Source: Bradyrhizobium sp. 149 | GTDB lineage: Bacteria > Pseudomonadota > Alphaproteobacteria > Rhizobiales > Xanthobacteraceae | NCBI RefSeq assembly: GCF_023073915.1 | Contig: NZ_JADPKK010000013.1 | Coordinates: 558,001 to 622,000 of the forward strand | Length of the DNA stretch: 64,000 bases | Reading direction: 5' to 3' | In this document: in pieces, positions 16,164 through 24,528 of the stretch | Layout: each line of letters starts with the position of its first letter | How positions within the stretch are numbered: the first letter of the stretch is position 1 | Notes under the pieces: generated by a model | Database searches by the model: none | What the model was told of the DNA's origin: nothing | What the model saw: only the letters and a program-made list of their open reading frames with translations | Program-made: the position numbers and the translations under genes

Positions 16164-17438
16164 ATGCTCGCCCCCACCCCCGCCTCGCCCGAATCAGTCG
16201 GCATGTCCACGGCCGCGCTCGAGCGCGTCGATGCGCATCTGAAGAGCCGGTACATCGATGCCGGCCGCTTCCCGGGCACGCATCTCCTGGTCTATCGCCG
16301 TGGCAAGATCGCCCACAGCTCGGTGCAGGGTTTTGCCGACGTCGAGCGCAAGCTGCCGGTCAAGGACGACACTATCTACCGCATCTATTCCATGACCAAG
16401 CCCCTCACCAGCGTCGCCTTCATGATGTTGGTCGAGCAGGGCCTCGTCGCGATCGACGAGCCCGTCGCCAAGTACATCCCGGAATGGAAGGATCTCGGCG
16501 TGTTCGTCGCCGGCACCGCGCCCTCCTTCCTGACCCGGCCGCCGTCGCGGCCGATGCTGATCGTCGACCTCCTGCGCCACACCTCCGGGCTGACTTACGG
16601 CTTCCAGCAGCGCTCCAATGTCGATGCCGCCTACCGCACTGAAAAGATCGGCGAGGTCGAGAAGGCAGGCACGCTCCAGACCATGATCGAGAGCCTGGCA
16701 AAGATCCCGCTGGAGTTCTCACCGGGCGAGGCCTGGAACTACTCGGTCTCGACCGACGTGCTCGGTTATCTCGTGGGCAAGATCTCGGGCATGCCGTTCG
16801 AGCAGTTCCTCAAGACACGCATCCTCGATCCGCTCGGCATGGCCGACACCGACTTCCACGTGCCGGCTTCCAAGGCGCACCGGTTCGCCGCCTGCTACTC
16901 GGCCGATCCGGGCGGCGGCATGACCTTCCATGCCGGCCAGCGCCGCGAGGGCCTGACGCTCCAGGACGATCCAACCAAGAGCTCGTTCCTGTCGCCGCCC
17001 TCCTTCATCTCGGGCGGCGGCGGGCTGTGCTCGACGGCGGCCGACTATCTCACCTTCTGCCGTGCGCTGCTCAACGGCGGCGAGCTCGGCGGTGTCAGGC
17101 TGATCGGGCCGAAGACGCTGGCGCTGATGACGGCCAATCACATTCCGGGTGGACGCGCGCTGCCGGAGGTGTCGCGCTCGCTGTTTGCGGAAGCCGCCTA
17201 CAACGGCATCGGCTTCGGCCTCGGCTTCGCCGTGACCATGCGCCCGGCCGAGACACTGGTCGCCGGCAGCCCCGGCGAGTATAATTGGGGCGGCGCGGCC
17301 ACGACGTCGTTCTGGATCGATCCGGCCGAAGAGCTGATCACCATCTTCATGACGCAGGTGCTGCCGTCCAGCGCCTACCCGCTCCGGCGCGAGCTGCGCA
17401 GCATGGTCTACGCGGCGATCACCGAGAGCAATCTCTAG
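16164..17438 (+). CDS. Serine hydrolase, class C beta-lactamase/esterase family
   Basis: A 424-residue beta-lactamase-fold protein. The nucleophile motif S76-M-T-K79 sits in RIYSMTKPLTS, and the second motif is Y193-S-V rather than Y-A-N, which favours an esterase or transesterase (EstB type) over a true beta-lactamase. HTSGLTYGF is typical of this group. No signal peptide is seen, which also argues for a cytoplasmic esterase. GGAGGA lies five bases before the ATG. It ends at a strong bidirectional hairpin shared with the convergent TRAP operon. Confidence 0.85.
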   Translation: MLAPTPASPESVGMSTAALERVDAHLKSRYIDAGRFPGTHLLVYRRGKIAHSSVQGFADVERKLPVKDDTIYRIYSMTKPLTSVAFMMLVEQGLVAIDEPVAKYIPEWKDLGVFVAGTAPSFLTRPPSRPMLIVDLLRHTSGLTYGFQQRSNVDAAYRTEKIGEVEKAGTLQTMIESLAKIPLEFSPGEAWNYSVSTDVLGYLVGKISGMPFEQFLKTRILDPLGMADTDFHVPASKAHRFAACYSADPGGGMTFHAGQRREGLTLQDDPTKSSFLSPPSFISGGGGLCSTAADYLTFCRALLNGGELGGVRLIGPKTLALMTANHIPGGRALPEVSRSLFAEAAYNGIGFGLGFAVTMRPAETLVAGSPGEYNWGGAATTSFWIDPAEELITIFMTQVLPSSAYPLRRELRSMVYAAITESNL

Positions 17439-17450
17439 ACAAAATGCACT

Positions 17451-17478
17451 GATCCCGCGGCATCAGAGCCGCGGGATC
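17451..17478. terminator. Bidirectional stem-loop between convergent genes
   Basis: Perfect 11-base arms (gatcccgcggc / gccgcgggatc) flank the loop atcaga between the stop of the serine hydrolase and the stop of the TRAP large permease. No U-run is visible on either side, but position and strength fit a shared terminator. Confidence 0.6.
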
Positions 17479-17487
17479 GAGCCCCGC

Positions 17488-18807
17488 TCATTTCAACATC
17501 TCCGGCACGATCAACCGCGGCAGGAACAGCGACACGCTTGGCCAAACGATGAGTGCCGCCAGCACGAGCAGCATGGGAATCAGCATGATCACCGTGTCCT
17601 TCAGCGCATAGCGCAGCCGCACCCCGGCGATCGAGCACGCGATCATCAAGCACAGGCCATAAGGGGGCGTCACCAACCCGAAGGCCAGCGAGACGATCGA
17701 GATGATCGCAAACTGCACCGGATGAAGGTCGACCGATTTCGCCAGCGGTTCGAGAACGGTACCGACGATGATGATCGCCGGAATGGCGTCGAGGAAACAG
17801 CCCACCACCAGAAAGCAGAAGGCGATGAAGAAGCCGGCCCCGATCGCGCCCATGCCCCAGGTCGAGACGTTGGCCAGCAGTTCCTGCGGGATCCTGTAAT
17901 AAGCCAACAGCCAGCCGAACGCGCTCGCGGTGCCCACGCAGAACAGCGCGACCCCGGCCAGACGCCCGGTGTCGAGCAGTGCCCTGTAGAGTTCGCGCGC
18001 GCCGGTTTCACGGTAAAAGAATGTCGACAGCGCTACAGAATAAAGCACTGCGACGCAGGCGGATTCGGTGGCGGTGAACCATCCCAGCAGAATGCCGCCA
18101 ACGATGATGAATGGCGTCATCAGCGCCGGTATCGATCGCCAGATGGCGCAGCGCATCTCCACCCAGCTTGCCTTCGGATATGTCGGATAACCGCGGCGCG
18201 TCGCGTAGACATGCACGGTCGCCATCTGTGCTCCCGCGATCAGCAATCCCGGCACGATGCCCGCGAGATACATCGCGGCGATCGAGGTCGAGATCAGCCC
18301 GCCCCACACGATCATCAGAATCGAGGGCGGGATGATGACGGCGAGCACGGCCGAAACCGCGGTGATAGCGATGGAGAACGAGAGGTCGTAACCCTCCTTG
18401 GTCTGGGCATCGATGAATATCTTGGACTGGCTCGCCGCGTCCGCAGTGGAGGAGCCGGAGATGCCGGCAAAGAACACCGAGAGTACGACGTTGATCTGCG
18501 CCAGCGATCCCGGCCAGTGCCCGACCATCGAGCGCGACAACGCGACCAGGCGGTCGGTGATGCCGCCGATGCTCATCAAGTTCGCGGTGAGCAGGAAGAA
18601 CGGCACCGCCAGCAGGATGAATGAATTGTAGGCGTTGAAGGTTTCCTGCGCGAGCGTCATCAGCGACAGATGCGGCTCGATCAGCAGAATCGGCACGCAG
18701 GCAAGGCCAAGCGCGAAGGCAACCGGCACGCGTATGATGAGCAGGCCAACGAAAGTACCGAACAGGACCATCGCGGCCTGTCCGGCAGAAAGAATATTGC
18801 CGCTCAT
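17488..18807 (-). CDS. TRAP transporter large permease (DctM)
   Basis: A 439-residue membrane protein with about 12 hydrophobic segments, the ion-coupled channel subunit of a TRAP importer. Family segments are visible, for example FFAGISGSSTADAASQSKI and IPPSILMIVWG. Its start overlaps the stop of the small permease gene by four bases (ATGA at 18804-18807), so translation is coupled. With the binding protein 19404-20402 it forms a complete importer of a small carboxylate or similar solute; the substrate is not readable. Confidence 0.92.
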   Translation of the reverse strand: MSGNILSAGQAAMVLFGTFVGLLIIRVPVAFALGLACVPILLIEPHLSLMTLAQETFNAYNSFILLAVPFFLLTANLMSIGGITDRLVALSRSMVGHWPGSLAQINVVLSVFFAGISGSSTADAASQSKIFIDAQTKEGYDLSFSIAITAVSAVLAVIIPPSILMIVWGGLISTSIAAMYLAGIVPGLLIAGAQMATVHVYATRRGYPTYPKASWVEMRCAIWRSIPALMTPFIIVGGILLGWFTATESACVAVLYSVALSTFFYRETGARELYRALLDTGRLAGVALFCVGTASAFGWLLAYYRIPQELLANVSTWGMGAIGAGFFIAFCFLVVGCFLDAIPAIIIVGTVLEPLAKSVDLHPVQFAIISIVSLAFGLVTPPYGLCLMIACSIAGVRLRYALKDTVIMLIPMLLVLAALIVWPSVSLFLPRLIVPEMLK

Positions 18808-19322
18808 CGATTTGCCCCAACCAGAATCCGCATCTCGTCGACAATCTGTTCACCGGCGAACACGATCCAGGTCACGCCGGCGACCGGCCAGGCGACGTGA
18901 ATCAGCCAAAGCGGCAAATCGGCCAGCTCCGATGTTCTGTTCCAGGCAAAGCGGGTGAACTCGATGCCGGCGGATACGAACACCAGTGCCAGCGCCAGCA
19001 CGCCGAGCCGCGCGAGAATCCGCACCATGGCTTCGCTTCGGCGTGACAGCTCAGGCCAGACGTCGACTTCAAAATGCTGCGACTCTCTGATGCCGACCAT
19101 GGCGCCGATCATGATCGTCCAGATGAACATGAACCGCGCCATCTCCTCGGTCCAGATGTAGGATGGAATCAAAGGCGTGTAGCGCGAGATGATCTGCAAC
19201 GTGACCGGAACGACCAGAATGCCGACACAGGCGGCGAGCAGGATCTCCAGCAGTTTTGCATAGGCCGCCGTTGCTCGGTGCCATGGCGACGGGTTCGGCG
19301 GCATCGACATTTCAGTCATCAC
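18804..19322 (-). CDS. TRAP transporter small permease (DctQ)
   Basis: A 172-residue protein with four predicted membrane helices, the size and hydrophobic pattern of DctQ. The IWTEEMARFMFIW segment around residues 60-72 is a typical family feature. It overlaps the DctM gene by four bases. Between it and the binding-protein gene lies a perfect stem-loop (19350-19373). It acts as a membrane chaperone-like partner of DctM. Confidence 0.88.
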   Translation of the reverse strand: MMTEMSMPPNPSPWHRATAAYAKLLEILLAACVGILVVPVTLQIISRYTPLIPSYIWTEEMARFMFIWTIMIGAMVGIRESQHFEVDVWPELSRRSEAMVRILARLGVLALALVFVSAGIEFTRFAWNRTSELADLPLWLIHVAWPVAGVTWIVFAGEQIVDEMRILVGANR

Positions 19323-19349
19323 GGCTCCGGGGGATCACAATCACGGAAT

Positions 19350-19373
19350 GGGGCAAGCCGTCCGGCTTGCCCC
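19350..19373 (-). terminator. Stem-loop between TRAP binding-protein and permease genes
   Basis: Ten-base perfect arms (ggggcaagcc / ggcttgcccc) with a four-base loop lie in the 81-bp gap after the binding-protein stop. No U-run follows. It probably stabilises the upstream message or lets only part of transcription continue, giving excess binding protein. Confidence 0.55.
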
Positions 19374-19403
19374 GACGTCCTGTCGCGTGGGCAGCGACAG
19401 TTC

Positions 19404-20402
19404 TCAGACGACGTTGATCTTCTCGAAAATGCCTTCCGCGCCGATTTCCTTGGCGTAGGTGGCCATCACGGGGTCGGCGAGCTTCTTCATGGCATCTCGC
19501 TCCTCGAACGGGACCCGCTTGAGCTTGCCGGCCTTCTCGAGCGTGTCGAGCTTGACGACCTCCTCGCTCGACTCCAGTTGTCGGCCATAGTCGCCGGCCT
19601 CCTTGCCGGCCTTCATGATCGCGTCCTGCAAGTCCTTGGGCAAGGTCTTCAGCGTCTTCACCGAGAAGCAGATCGGCCGGATCGACACGGCGTGCTGGGT
19701 CAGGTTGAGATGCGGGGCCACTTCGTAGAACTTCATCGCCTCGACGCCGGCCGCCTCGTTCTCGCCGGCCGATATCACGCCGTTCTGGATCGCGTTGTAG
19801 ATTTCGTTATAGGCGATCACCGTCGGGCTCATGCCGACGGCCGCAAAGGTCTTCGACCAGATCGGCGCGCCTTGCACGCGCACCTTGAGGCCCTTGAGGT
19901 CGGCGAGATTCTTGAGCGGCTTGTTGGCGAAAATATTGCGGATGCCGCCGCCGGAATAGCCGATCAGAACGACCTCGGCCTTGGCCGCAACCTCGTCGGC
20001 GATCGGCGCCAGGATATTGGCTTCAACGACCTTGTTCATGTGATCGATGCCCTTGAACACGAAGGGCGCGTCGATGAACGGGGCCGCCTTGGCAAAGGTC
20101 GACATGTGGGCCGGCGAGACGATGCCGTAATCGACCGCTTTGCCCTGCGACATGTACTCGAAATACTGTTTTTCGAGACCGAGCGAAGAGTTCCTGTGCA
20201 GCGTGAAGTTGACGGGCTTGCCGTAATACTTCTTCACCAGCTCTTCGAACCGGAGCAGTGCCCGGTTGAAGGCGTGGTCGTCGTTGAACTGGACCGCGCC
20301 GTTCAGCGTGACGGGTGTCTGCGCCCTGAGGATCGACGGCATTCCAATCGCAGCCGCCGCCGTGGTCGCACCGAGCCCAGCGAGAAATGATCTTCGCTTC
20401 AT
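19404..20402 (-). CDS. TRAP transporter periplasmic substrate-binding protein (DctP)
   Basis: A 332-residue DctP-family protein. The N-terminus (MKRRSFLAGLGATT) has an arginine pair and hydrophobic core ending at ILRAQ, fitting Sec or Tat export. The conserved arginine region that binds substrate carboxylates is around KGLKVRVQGAP, and NEIYNAIQNGVISAGENE follows as in the family. GGGAGGGGAG precedes the ATG. First gene of a TRAP operon; ligand class is probably an organic acid, which is known for most DctP proteins but not shown here. Confidence 0.9.
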   Translation of the reverse strand: MKRRSFLAGLGATTAAAAIGMPSILRAQTPVTLNGAVQFNDDHAFNRALLRFEELVKKYYGKPVNFTLHRNSSLGLEKQYFEYMSQGKAVDYGIVSPAHMSTFAKAAPFIDAPFVFKGIDHMNKVVEANILAPIADEVAAKAEVVLIGYSGGGIRNIFANKPLKNLADLKGLKVRVQGAPIWSKTFAAVGMSPTVIAYNEIYNAIQNGVISAGENEAAGVEAMKFYEVAPHLNLTQHAVSIRPICFSVKTLKTLPKDLQDAIMKAGKEAGDYGRQLESSEEVVKLDTLEKAGKLKRVPFEERDAMKKLADPVMATYAKEIGAEGIFEKINVV

Positions 20403-20674
20403 CGTCTCCCCTCCCTTTGATGCTCCGGCCCTGTAGCCGGGCCGTGAGCGCAGCCGGCATGCGGCTGCGAGAGGGAAGCGTATGGAAAACGTCGGTGGGA
20501 CGGAAGTCTTTTCGCGTGCGCCGGAGGTATTCTTCGTCGCAGGTACTCCTGCACGACCTGCTGCACTGCAACTCGCGCTCCTGCTGGCGCGCGGCAGGTC
20601 ACATGGGCGGCCCCCAGTCTCGGAGACGGAAGACTTGCTCGTCGGCGAAGACTTGCGGACCTGTGCGCGTCACG
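20403..20674. other. Non-coding stretch upstream of dctP
   Basis: Apart from the strong ribosome-binding site of dctP nothing is recognised: no consensus promoter, no coding-like frame and no long hairpin. It joins directly onto the 46-bp tandem repeat. The dctP promoter should lie here, because the next minus-strand gene stops at 20749. Confidence 0.4.
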
Positions 20675-20766
20675 CACAGACCCGCTCGTCTTCCACTGCA
20701 GGCTAGTGCAGATGGCCAATCACAGACCCGCTCGTCTTCCACTGCAGGCTAGTGCAGATGGCCAAT
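20675..20766. repeat. 46-bp exact tandem duplication
   Basis: The unit beginning cacagacccgctcg occurs twice without gap (20675-20720 and 20721-20766). The copy nearer to the gene contains the last five codons and stop of the 26-residue ORF at 20749-20829; the other copy repeats this 3' end plus untranslated sequence. The identity of the copies suggests a recent slippage or duplication event. Confidence 0.85.
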
Positions 20767-20829
20767 CAAATAGATGCCGCCACCGATCACCAGAACGGCC
20801 GGTACGGCCCACAGAATCAGAACTGGCAT
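20749..20829 (-). CDS. 26-residue hydrophobic micropeptide
   Basis: A very short gene: after GAGGAGG eight bases upstream, ATG opens a frame of 26 codons encoding one uninterrupted hydrophobic helix (start MPVLILWAVPAVLV, end GHLH). No homologue is recognised. It begins 13 nt after the stop of the 77-residue secreted protein, so the two form an operon probably driven by the EcfG-type promoter at 21148-21123. The quality of the ribosome site and the membrane-helix composition argue for translation. The 3' end lies inside a tandem duplication. Confidence 0.6.
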   Translation of the reverse strand: MPVLILWAVPAVLVIGGGIYLIGHLH

Positions 20830-20842
20830 TGTGTCATCCTCC

Positions 20843-21076
20843 TCAGTTGGACGTGCAGACCTTCACGGTCTTCATGCCGCTTTCAGCCTCGGTGCGCGAC
20901 TTGTAGATCGTGCCTGACGGGCTGACGACGGTCATGGACGTGTCCGTCGGCTTCTTGTCGACGATGCTGCACTTCTTGGTCTTGACGTCCTGCACGACGT
21001 AGAACTCGTCGGCCGCGAACGCCGGCAGGGACAATGCAGCAACCATCAGTGCTGCGGTTGCTATTCTCAGCTTCAT
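20843..21076 (-). CDS. Small secreted protein, unknown function (77 aa)
   Basis: A 77-residue protein with a clear Sec signal peptide (MKLRIATAALMVAALSLPAFA, cleavage after AFA), leaving a mature domain of about 56 residues with two cysteines (KKCSIVDKK and VKVCTSN) that may form a disulfide. Similar small periplasmic proteins are frequent in Bradyrhizobium; no function is recognised. The start at 21076 has GGAGGAGG directly upstream; a start 15 bp earlier is less likely. A GGAAC-N17-CGTT promoter lies about 45 bp upstream. Confidence 0.75.
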   Translation of the reverse strand: MKLRIATAALMVAALSLPAFAADEFYVVQDVKTKKCSIVDKKPTDTSMTVVSPSGTIYKSRTEAESGMKTVKVCTSN

Positions 21077-21122
21077 ACGATCCTCCTCCAATTGCCGGGC
21101 ATTCCAGCCCGATCGAATTCTA

Positions 21123-21148
21123 AACGGGAAGAAGTGGCAATTTGTTCC
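21123..21148 (-). promoter_or_regulatory. EcfG-type general stress promoter (GGAAC-N17-CGTT)
   Basis: On the minus strand GGAAC (21148-21144) and CGTT (21126-21123) are separated by 17 bases, the consensus of the alphaproteobacterial general-stress sigma factor EcfG. Transcription would start near 21115, about 40 nt before the 77-residue gene. Confidence 0.6.
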
Positions 21149-21158
21149 GGTTCCGGAG

Positions 21159-21183
21159 GGAACGTCGTCGAGGATGGGATGTT
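21159..21183 (+). promoter_or_regulatory. Possible EcfG-type promoter of the DUF1236 gene
   Basis: GGAAC followed after 16 bases by TGTT, about 33 bp before the start at 21216. The last element differs from CGTT by one base. It is divergent from and adjacent to the better match at 21148-21123. Confidence 0.4.
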
Positions 21184-21215
21184 GTTGGAGCGCTTATTCC
21201 AACGAGGAGAACAAG

Positions 21216-21560
21216 ATGAAAAAGCTATTGCTGGTTTCCGCCGCGGCGGTCTTGATTTCGACCGGCGCCTTCGCGCAGTCCACCGTGGTGACCACGACCG
21301 GGACCGGCCACGCGGCTGCTGTTCAGATCGAGCCGCAGTACCGAACCAAGATCAAATCCTACATCACCGAGCATCGCGTCCGCCCGGTCACGACGAAGGA
21401 GAAGATTGTTGTCGGTGCGGCAGTGCCGAGCGACGTCGAACTCGCACCCGTTCCCGCGGACTGGGGTCCGTCGCTGACGAAATATCGCTACGTCTATTCC
21501 GGCGATCGCGTGATGCTCGTCGACCCCGGTTCGCGCACCGTCGTGCAGGAAATCGATTGA
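21216..21560 (+). CDS. DUF1236-type small secreted protein
   Basis: A 114-residue protein with a Sec signal peptide (MKKLLLVSAAAVLISTGAFA) and a short mature domain containing EPQYRTKIKSYITEHRV and PVTTKEKIVVGAAVP, the pattern of DUF1236 proteins of rhizobia. Function is unknown; the family is periplasmic. Start ATG has GAGGAGA close upstream. It is divergent from the 77-residue secreted protein and may be co-regulated through EcfG-type promoters. Confidence 0.78.
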   Translation: MKKLLLVSAAAVLISTGAFAQSTVVTTTGTGHAAAVQIEPQYRTKIKSYITEHRVRPVTTKEKIVVGAAVPSDVELAPVPADWGPSLTKYRYVYSGDRVMLVDPGSRTVVQEID

Positions 21561-21614
21561 TCAAGGCTGAAGGGCGACCGCCGAGAGGCGGCCGCCCTAC
21601 CCGGAGTTCTGCAC

Positions 21615-21707
21615 ATGAAATCGCATCGAGAGGCCCGGATCGCCGGGCTCAGCCTGGCGGCTGTCTACGCCGTGTGTCTGTTACTGACCGCCGTTAGCAT
21701 GAGCTGA
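21615..21707 (+). CDS. 30-residue putative membrane peptide
   Basis: A short frame that begins with a basic stretch (MKSHREAR) and continues as one hydrophobic helix (LSLAAVYAVCLLLTAVSMS). CGGAG lies eight bases before the ATG. It follows the DUF1236 gene by 54 bp on the same strand. Size makes chance possible; the positive-inside and helix pattern is the only support. Confidence 0.4.
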   Translation: MKSHREARIAGLSLAAVYAVCLLLTAVSMS

Positions 21708-21867
21708 GGCGTAACCAGGCACTGCGCTGCAACATCTTGCCCCTGCAACATCTTGCTCCTGGACGGCTCGCCGGATCTGAAAATCATGGCGCAGCGTAAG
21801 TCCCGCCCGTATGGTCTCCCCAAAATCATAATCCGGCGCCGCTGCGCTGGAACCGGGACGCCTGCGT

Positions 21868-23376
21868 TTGTCAAAGCTCACCCTGCCGGTCCGGCTCGCT
21901 CTTCTGGTCACGGGAACGATGTTGCCGCTGATCGTCTTCGCGGTCGGTATTGCCGTCTACAATTACAAGCAGGACCGGAACGACGCGACTCGCCGCGTGC
22001 TGGAGAACGTGCGCAGCATGCGCCTCGTGCTGGATTCCGAGGTGCAGCGGATGACGGGAGGTCTGCAGGTCCTTGCGCTGACGAATTCGCTGCGCAATGA
22101 CGACTTCCAGAACTTCCGCCGCATCGCGCTCGGATTCGTCGATCAGTACGGCAAGGGCGGCCTCGTGCTGATCTCCGATCGCAGCGGCCGGCTGTTGTTT
22201 TCCTCCGCAACCGAGGACACCGCGAGCCTGCCGCCTCGCGGTCATCTCGAAATCATCGAGAAGGTGTTTGCGACCAGATTGCCGCAATATTCCGACCTGT
22301 TCACCGGCGCGATCGATGGGCGACAGGTGCTCACCGTCGAGGTTCCGGTGCTCCGCAACGGCGAGGCGATCTACGACCTCTGCTTCAGCCCGCCGATCAG
22401 CATTTTCCAGGATCTGGTGGAGAAGCAACAGCCCGACAAGCTTTGGACCGTGTCGCTGCTCGACAACAAGGGGATCGTATTCGCGCGTGCGCCGAACCCC
22501 AGCGAAACGTTCGGCAAGCGCGCTTCGCCCTCGCTCTATGCCGAGATGTTCCGCAACAGCGAGGCATCGCTTCCGGCGGTATCGCTCGATGGCGTCGCCT
22601 TGGCCGCAGCCTACACACGGTCGCAGCTGACCGGATGGACAGTCGCCGCCGGTGTCGCCGAGAGTTCGCTGATCGCGCCACTCTGGCGCAACATCGCGAT
22701 CACCAGCTTGATCGGCGGCATCCTGCTGCTGACCGGCCTGACCTTCGCGGTCAGGATGGCAACCACGATCGCACGCGGCGAGATGCTGCACGATCTTCTG
22801 ATCGAGGAGCTCAACCATCGTGTCAAGAACACGCTGGCCTTGATGCAGGCGATCGCGGTGCAGACATTCCGAAGCTCGAGCCGGGATGAGCGGACGAAAT
22901 TCGAGGGCCGGCTTAGCGCGCTGGCCGAAGCGCATAATTTGCTGAGCCAGGAGAAATGGGCGGGCTCCGAGCTGCGGGACGTGATCGCCCGCGCGCTCCA
23001 GCCGTTCCTGCTGAACAGTCCTGAGCGCATCCACATGGCCGGACCCGCGGTGCCGCTGTCACCACGGCTCGCCGTGGTGCTGTCGATGATCGTGCACGAG
23101 ATCGCCACCAACGCCGCAAAGTACGGCGCGCTATCCAACGAGACCGGCGGGGTGACGCTGGAATGGAAGGTCATCGCTGATGCGCCGAAGCTGCGGCTAC
23201 GCCTGATCTGGACCGAAATCGGCGGGCCGCCGGTGACTGCGCCGGTGCAGCGCGGCTTCGGCTCGCGCCTGATCGAGCGCAGCGCGCGCGACCAGCTCGG
23301 CGGCGAGGCGACCGTCGACTTCCTGCCGCGCGGTGTGGTCTGCACGGTGATTTGCACGCTGGACGAGGCGCGGTGA
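21868..23376 (+). CDS. HWE-family sensor histidine kinase with extracytoplasmic sensor domain
   Basis: About 502 residues. A first membrane helix (8-30) and a second (276-297) bracket a periplasmic Cache-like sensor domain of about 245 residues. The phospho-acceptor is H317 in ELNHRVKNTLA. The ATPase domain has the HWE-specific N-box histidine (IVHEIATNAAKYGAL) and a WTE motif, and a glycine box near the end (GFGSRLIERS). No response regulator is adjacent. Such orphans in alphaproteobacteria often feed the general-stress PhyR-EcfG pathway, which fits the nearby EcfG-type promoters but is only inference. The start is a TTG; an in-frame stop further upstream limits alternatives. Confidence 0.85.
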   Translation: MSKLTLPVRLALLVTGTMLPLIVFAVGIAVYNYKQDRNDATRRVLENVRSMRLVLDSEVQRMTGGLQVLALTNSLRNDDFQNFRRIALGFVDQYGKGGLVLISDRSGRLLFSSATEDTASLPPRGHLEIIEKVFATRLPQYSDLFTGAIDGRQVLTVEVPVLRNGEAIYDLCFSPPISIFQDLVEKQQPDKLWTVSLLDNKGIVFARAPNPSETFGKRASPSLYAEMFRNSEASLPAVSLDGVALAAAYTRSQLTGWTVAAGVAESSLIAPLWRNIAITSLIGGILLLTGLTFAVRMATTIARGEMLHDLLIEELNHRVKNTLALMQAIAVQTFRSSSRDERTKFEGRLSALAEAHNLLSQEKWAGSELRDVIARALQPFLLNSPERIHMAGPAVPLSPRLAVVLSMIVHEIATNAAKYGALSNETGGVTLEWKVIADAPKLRLRLIWTEIGGPPVTAPVQRGFGSRLIERSARDQLGGEATVDFLPRGVVCTVICTLDEAR

Positions 23377-23391
23377 ACGGAGACATCGGCG

Positions 23392-24528
23392 ATGAAGATC
23401 ACCAATGTGCGCACGCACATTCTGGAGGCAAAGCTCTCGCAGCCCTTCGCTTACTCGCGCGCCTGGTACGACACGCGCACCGCGATGCTGGTCGAGATCG
23501 AGACCGATGACGGCCTTGTCGGCTGGGGTGAATGCTACGGCCCGGCACGGATGACGGCGGCGGTGGTGGAGAGTGTGGCGCCGTGGCTGATTGGCGAGGA
23601 TCCGTCGCGCACCGACGTGCTGTGGCAGATGGTCTACGCTCGCTTGCGCGATCACGGCCAGAAGGGCGTGATGATCCAGGGGCTGAGCGGCATCGACATC
23701 GCGTTGTGGGACATCAAAGGCAAGAATTTTGGCGTGCCCGTGCATCAGCTTCTCGGCGGCGCCGCGCGCAAGGAGGTGGGAGCCTATGCGACCGGTCTCT
23801 ATCGGCGCAAATCAGGCGACCCGCTCAAATATCTACCGGAAGAAGCGGCCGGTTACGTCGCGGAAGGATTCCGTGCCGTAAAGCTGAAGGTCGGCTTCGG
23901 CATCGCGGAGGATGCCGCGGTCACCCGCGCGGTGCGCGAGGCGATCGGCCCCGATATCGCGCTGATGGTCGATGCGAACCACGCCTATGACGCGGTGGCG
24001 GCGATCCGGCTCGGCCGCCTGATCGAGCGCCATGACATCGGATGGTTCGAGGAGCCGGTGCCGCCGGAGGACGTCGCGGGCTATCGCGCGGTGAAATCCG
24101 CGCTCACGATTCCGGTCGCCGGCGGCGAGTGCGAATTCACGCGCTTCGGCTTCCGCGAGCTGTTCGTCTCGCATGCGCTTGACATCGCCCAGCCCGACAC
24201 CTGCGCGGCCGGCGGCCTCACCGAATGCAAGAAGATCGCCGACATGAGCGAGGCGTTCGGCATCCGCTACAATCCGCATGTCTGGGGCACCGGCATCGCG
24301 ATCGCCGCCTCACTTCAGCTCCTCGCCGTGCTGCCGTCGCACACGCCGACTTCGCTGTCGCCGATCGGGCCGATGCTGGAGTTCGACCGCACCGAACATC
24401 CGATCCGGCACGCAATTTTGAAGGAGCCGATCGAGCACGAGAAGGGCATCGTACAGGTGCCCGACGGCCCAGGCCTCGGCATCGAGATCGACCGCGAGGC
24501 GCTTGCGCGTTTCGCGGCGAACGCCTAA
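23392..24528 (+). CDS. Mandelate racemase/muconate lactonizing enzyme family protein
   Basis: A 378-residue enolase-superfamily enzyme that abstracts a proton alpha to a carboxylate. Visible active-site parts are K164-L-K166 on the second strand, metal ligands D194 (with N196), E220/E221 and E246, and H296 in NPHVWGTG. The K-x-K plus histidine combination points to a racemase or acid-sugar dehydratase subgroup. It starts 15 nt after the histidine kinase stop, and its stop overlaps the convergent CcdA-like gene by four bases. Substrate is not determined. Confidence 0.85.
   Translation: MKITNVRTHILEAKLSQPFAYSRAWYDTRTAMLVEIETDDGLVGWGECYGPARMTAAVVESVAPWLIGEDPSRTDVLWQMVYARLRDHGQKGVMIQGLSGIDIALWDIKGKNFGVPVHQLLGGAARKEVGAYATGLYRRKSGDPLKYLPEEAAGYVAEGFRAVKLKVGFGIAEDAAVTRAVREAIGPDIALMVDANHAYDAVAAIRLGRLIERHDIGWFEEPVPPEDVAGYRAVKSALTIPVAGGECEFTRFGFRELFVSHALDIAQPDTCAAGGLTECKKIADMSEAFGIRYNPHVWGTGIAIAASLQLLAVLPSHTPTSLSPIGPMLEFDRTEHPIRHAILKEPIEHEKGIVQVPDGPGLGIEIDREALARFAANA

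Noticed and set aside
16164..17438. True class C beta-lactamase (resistance gene)
   Set aside because: No signal peptide and Y-S-V instead of Y-A-N; fits the esterase branch.
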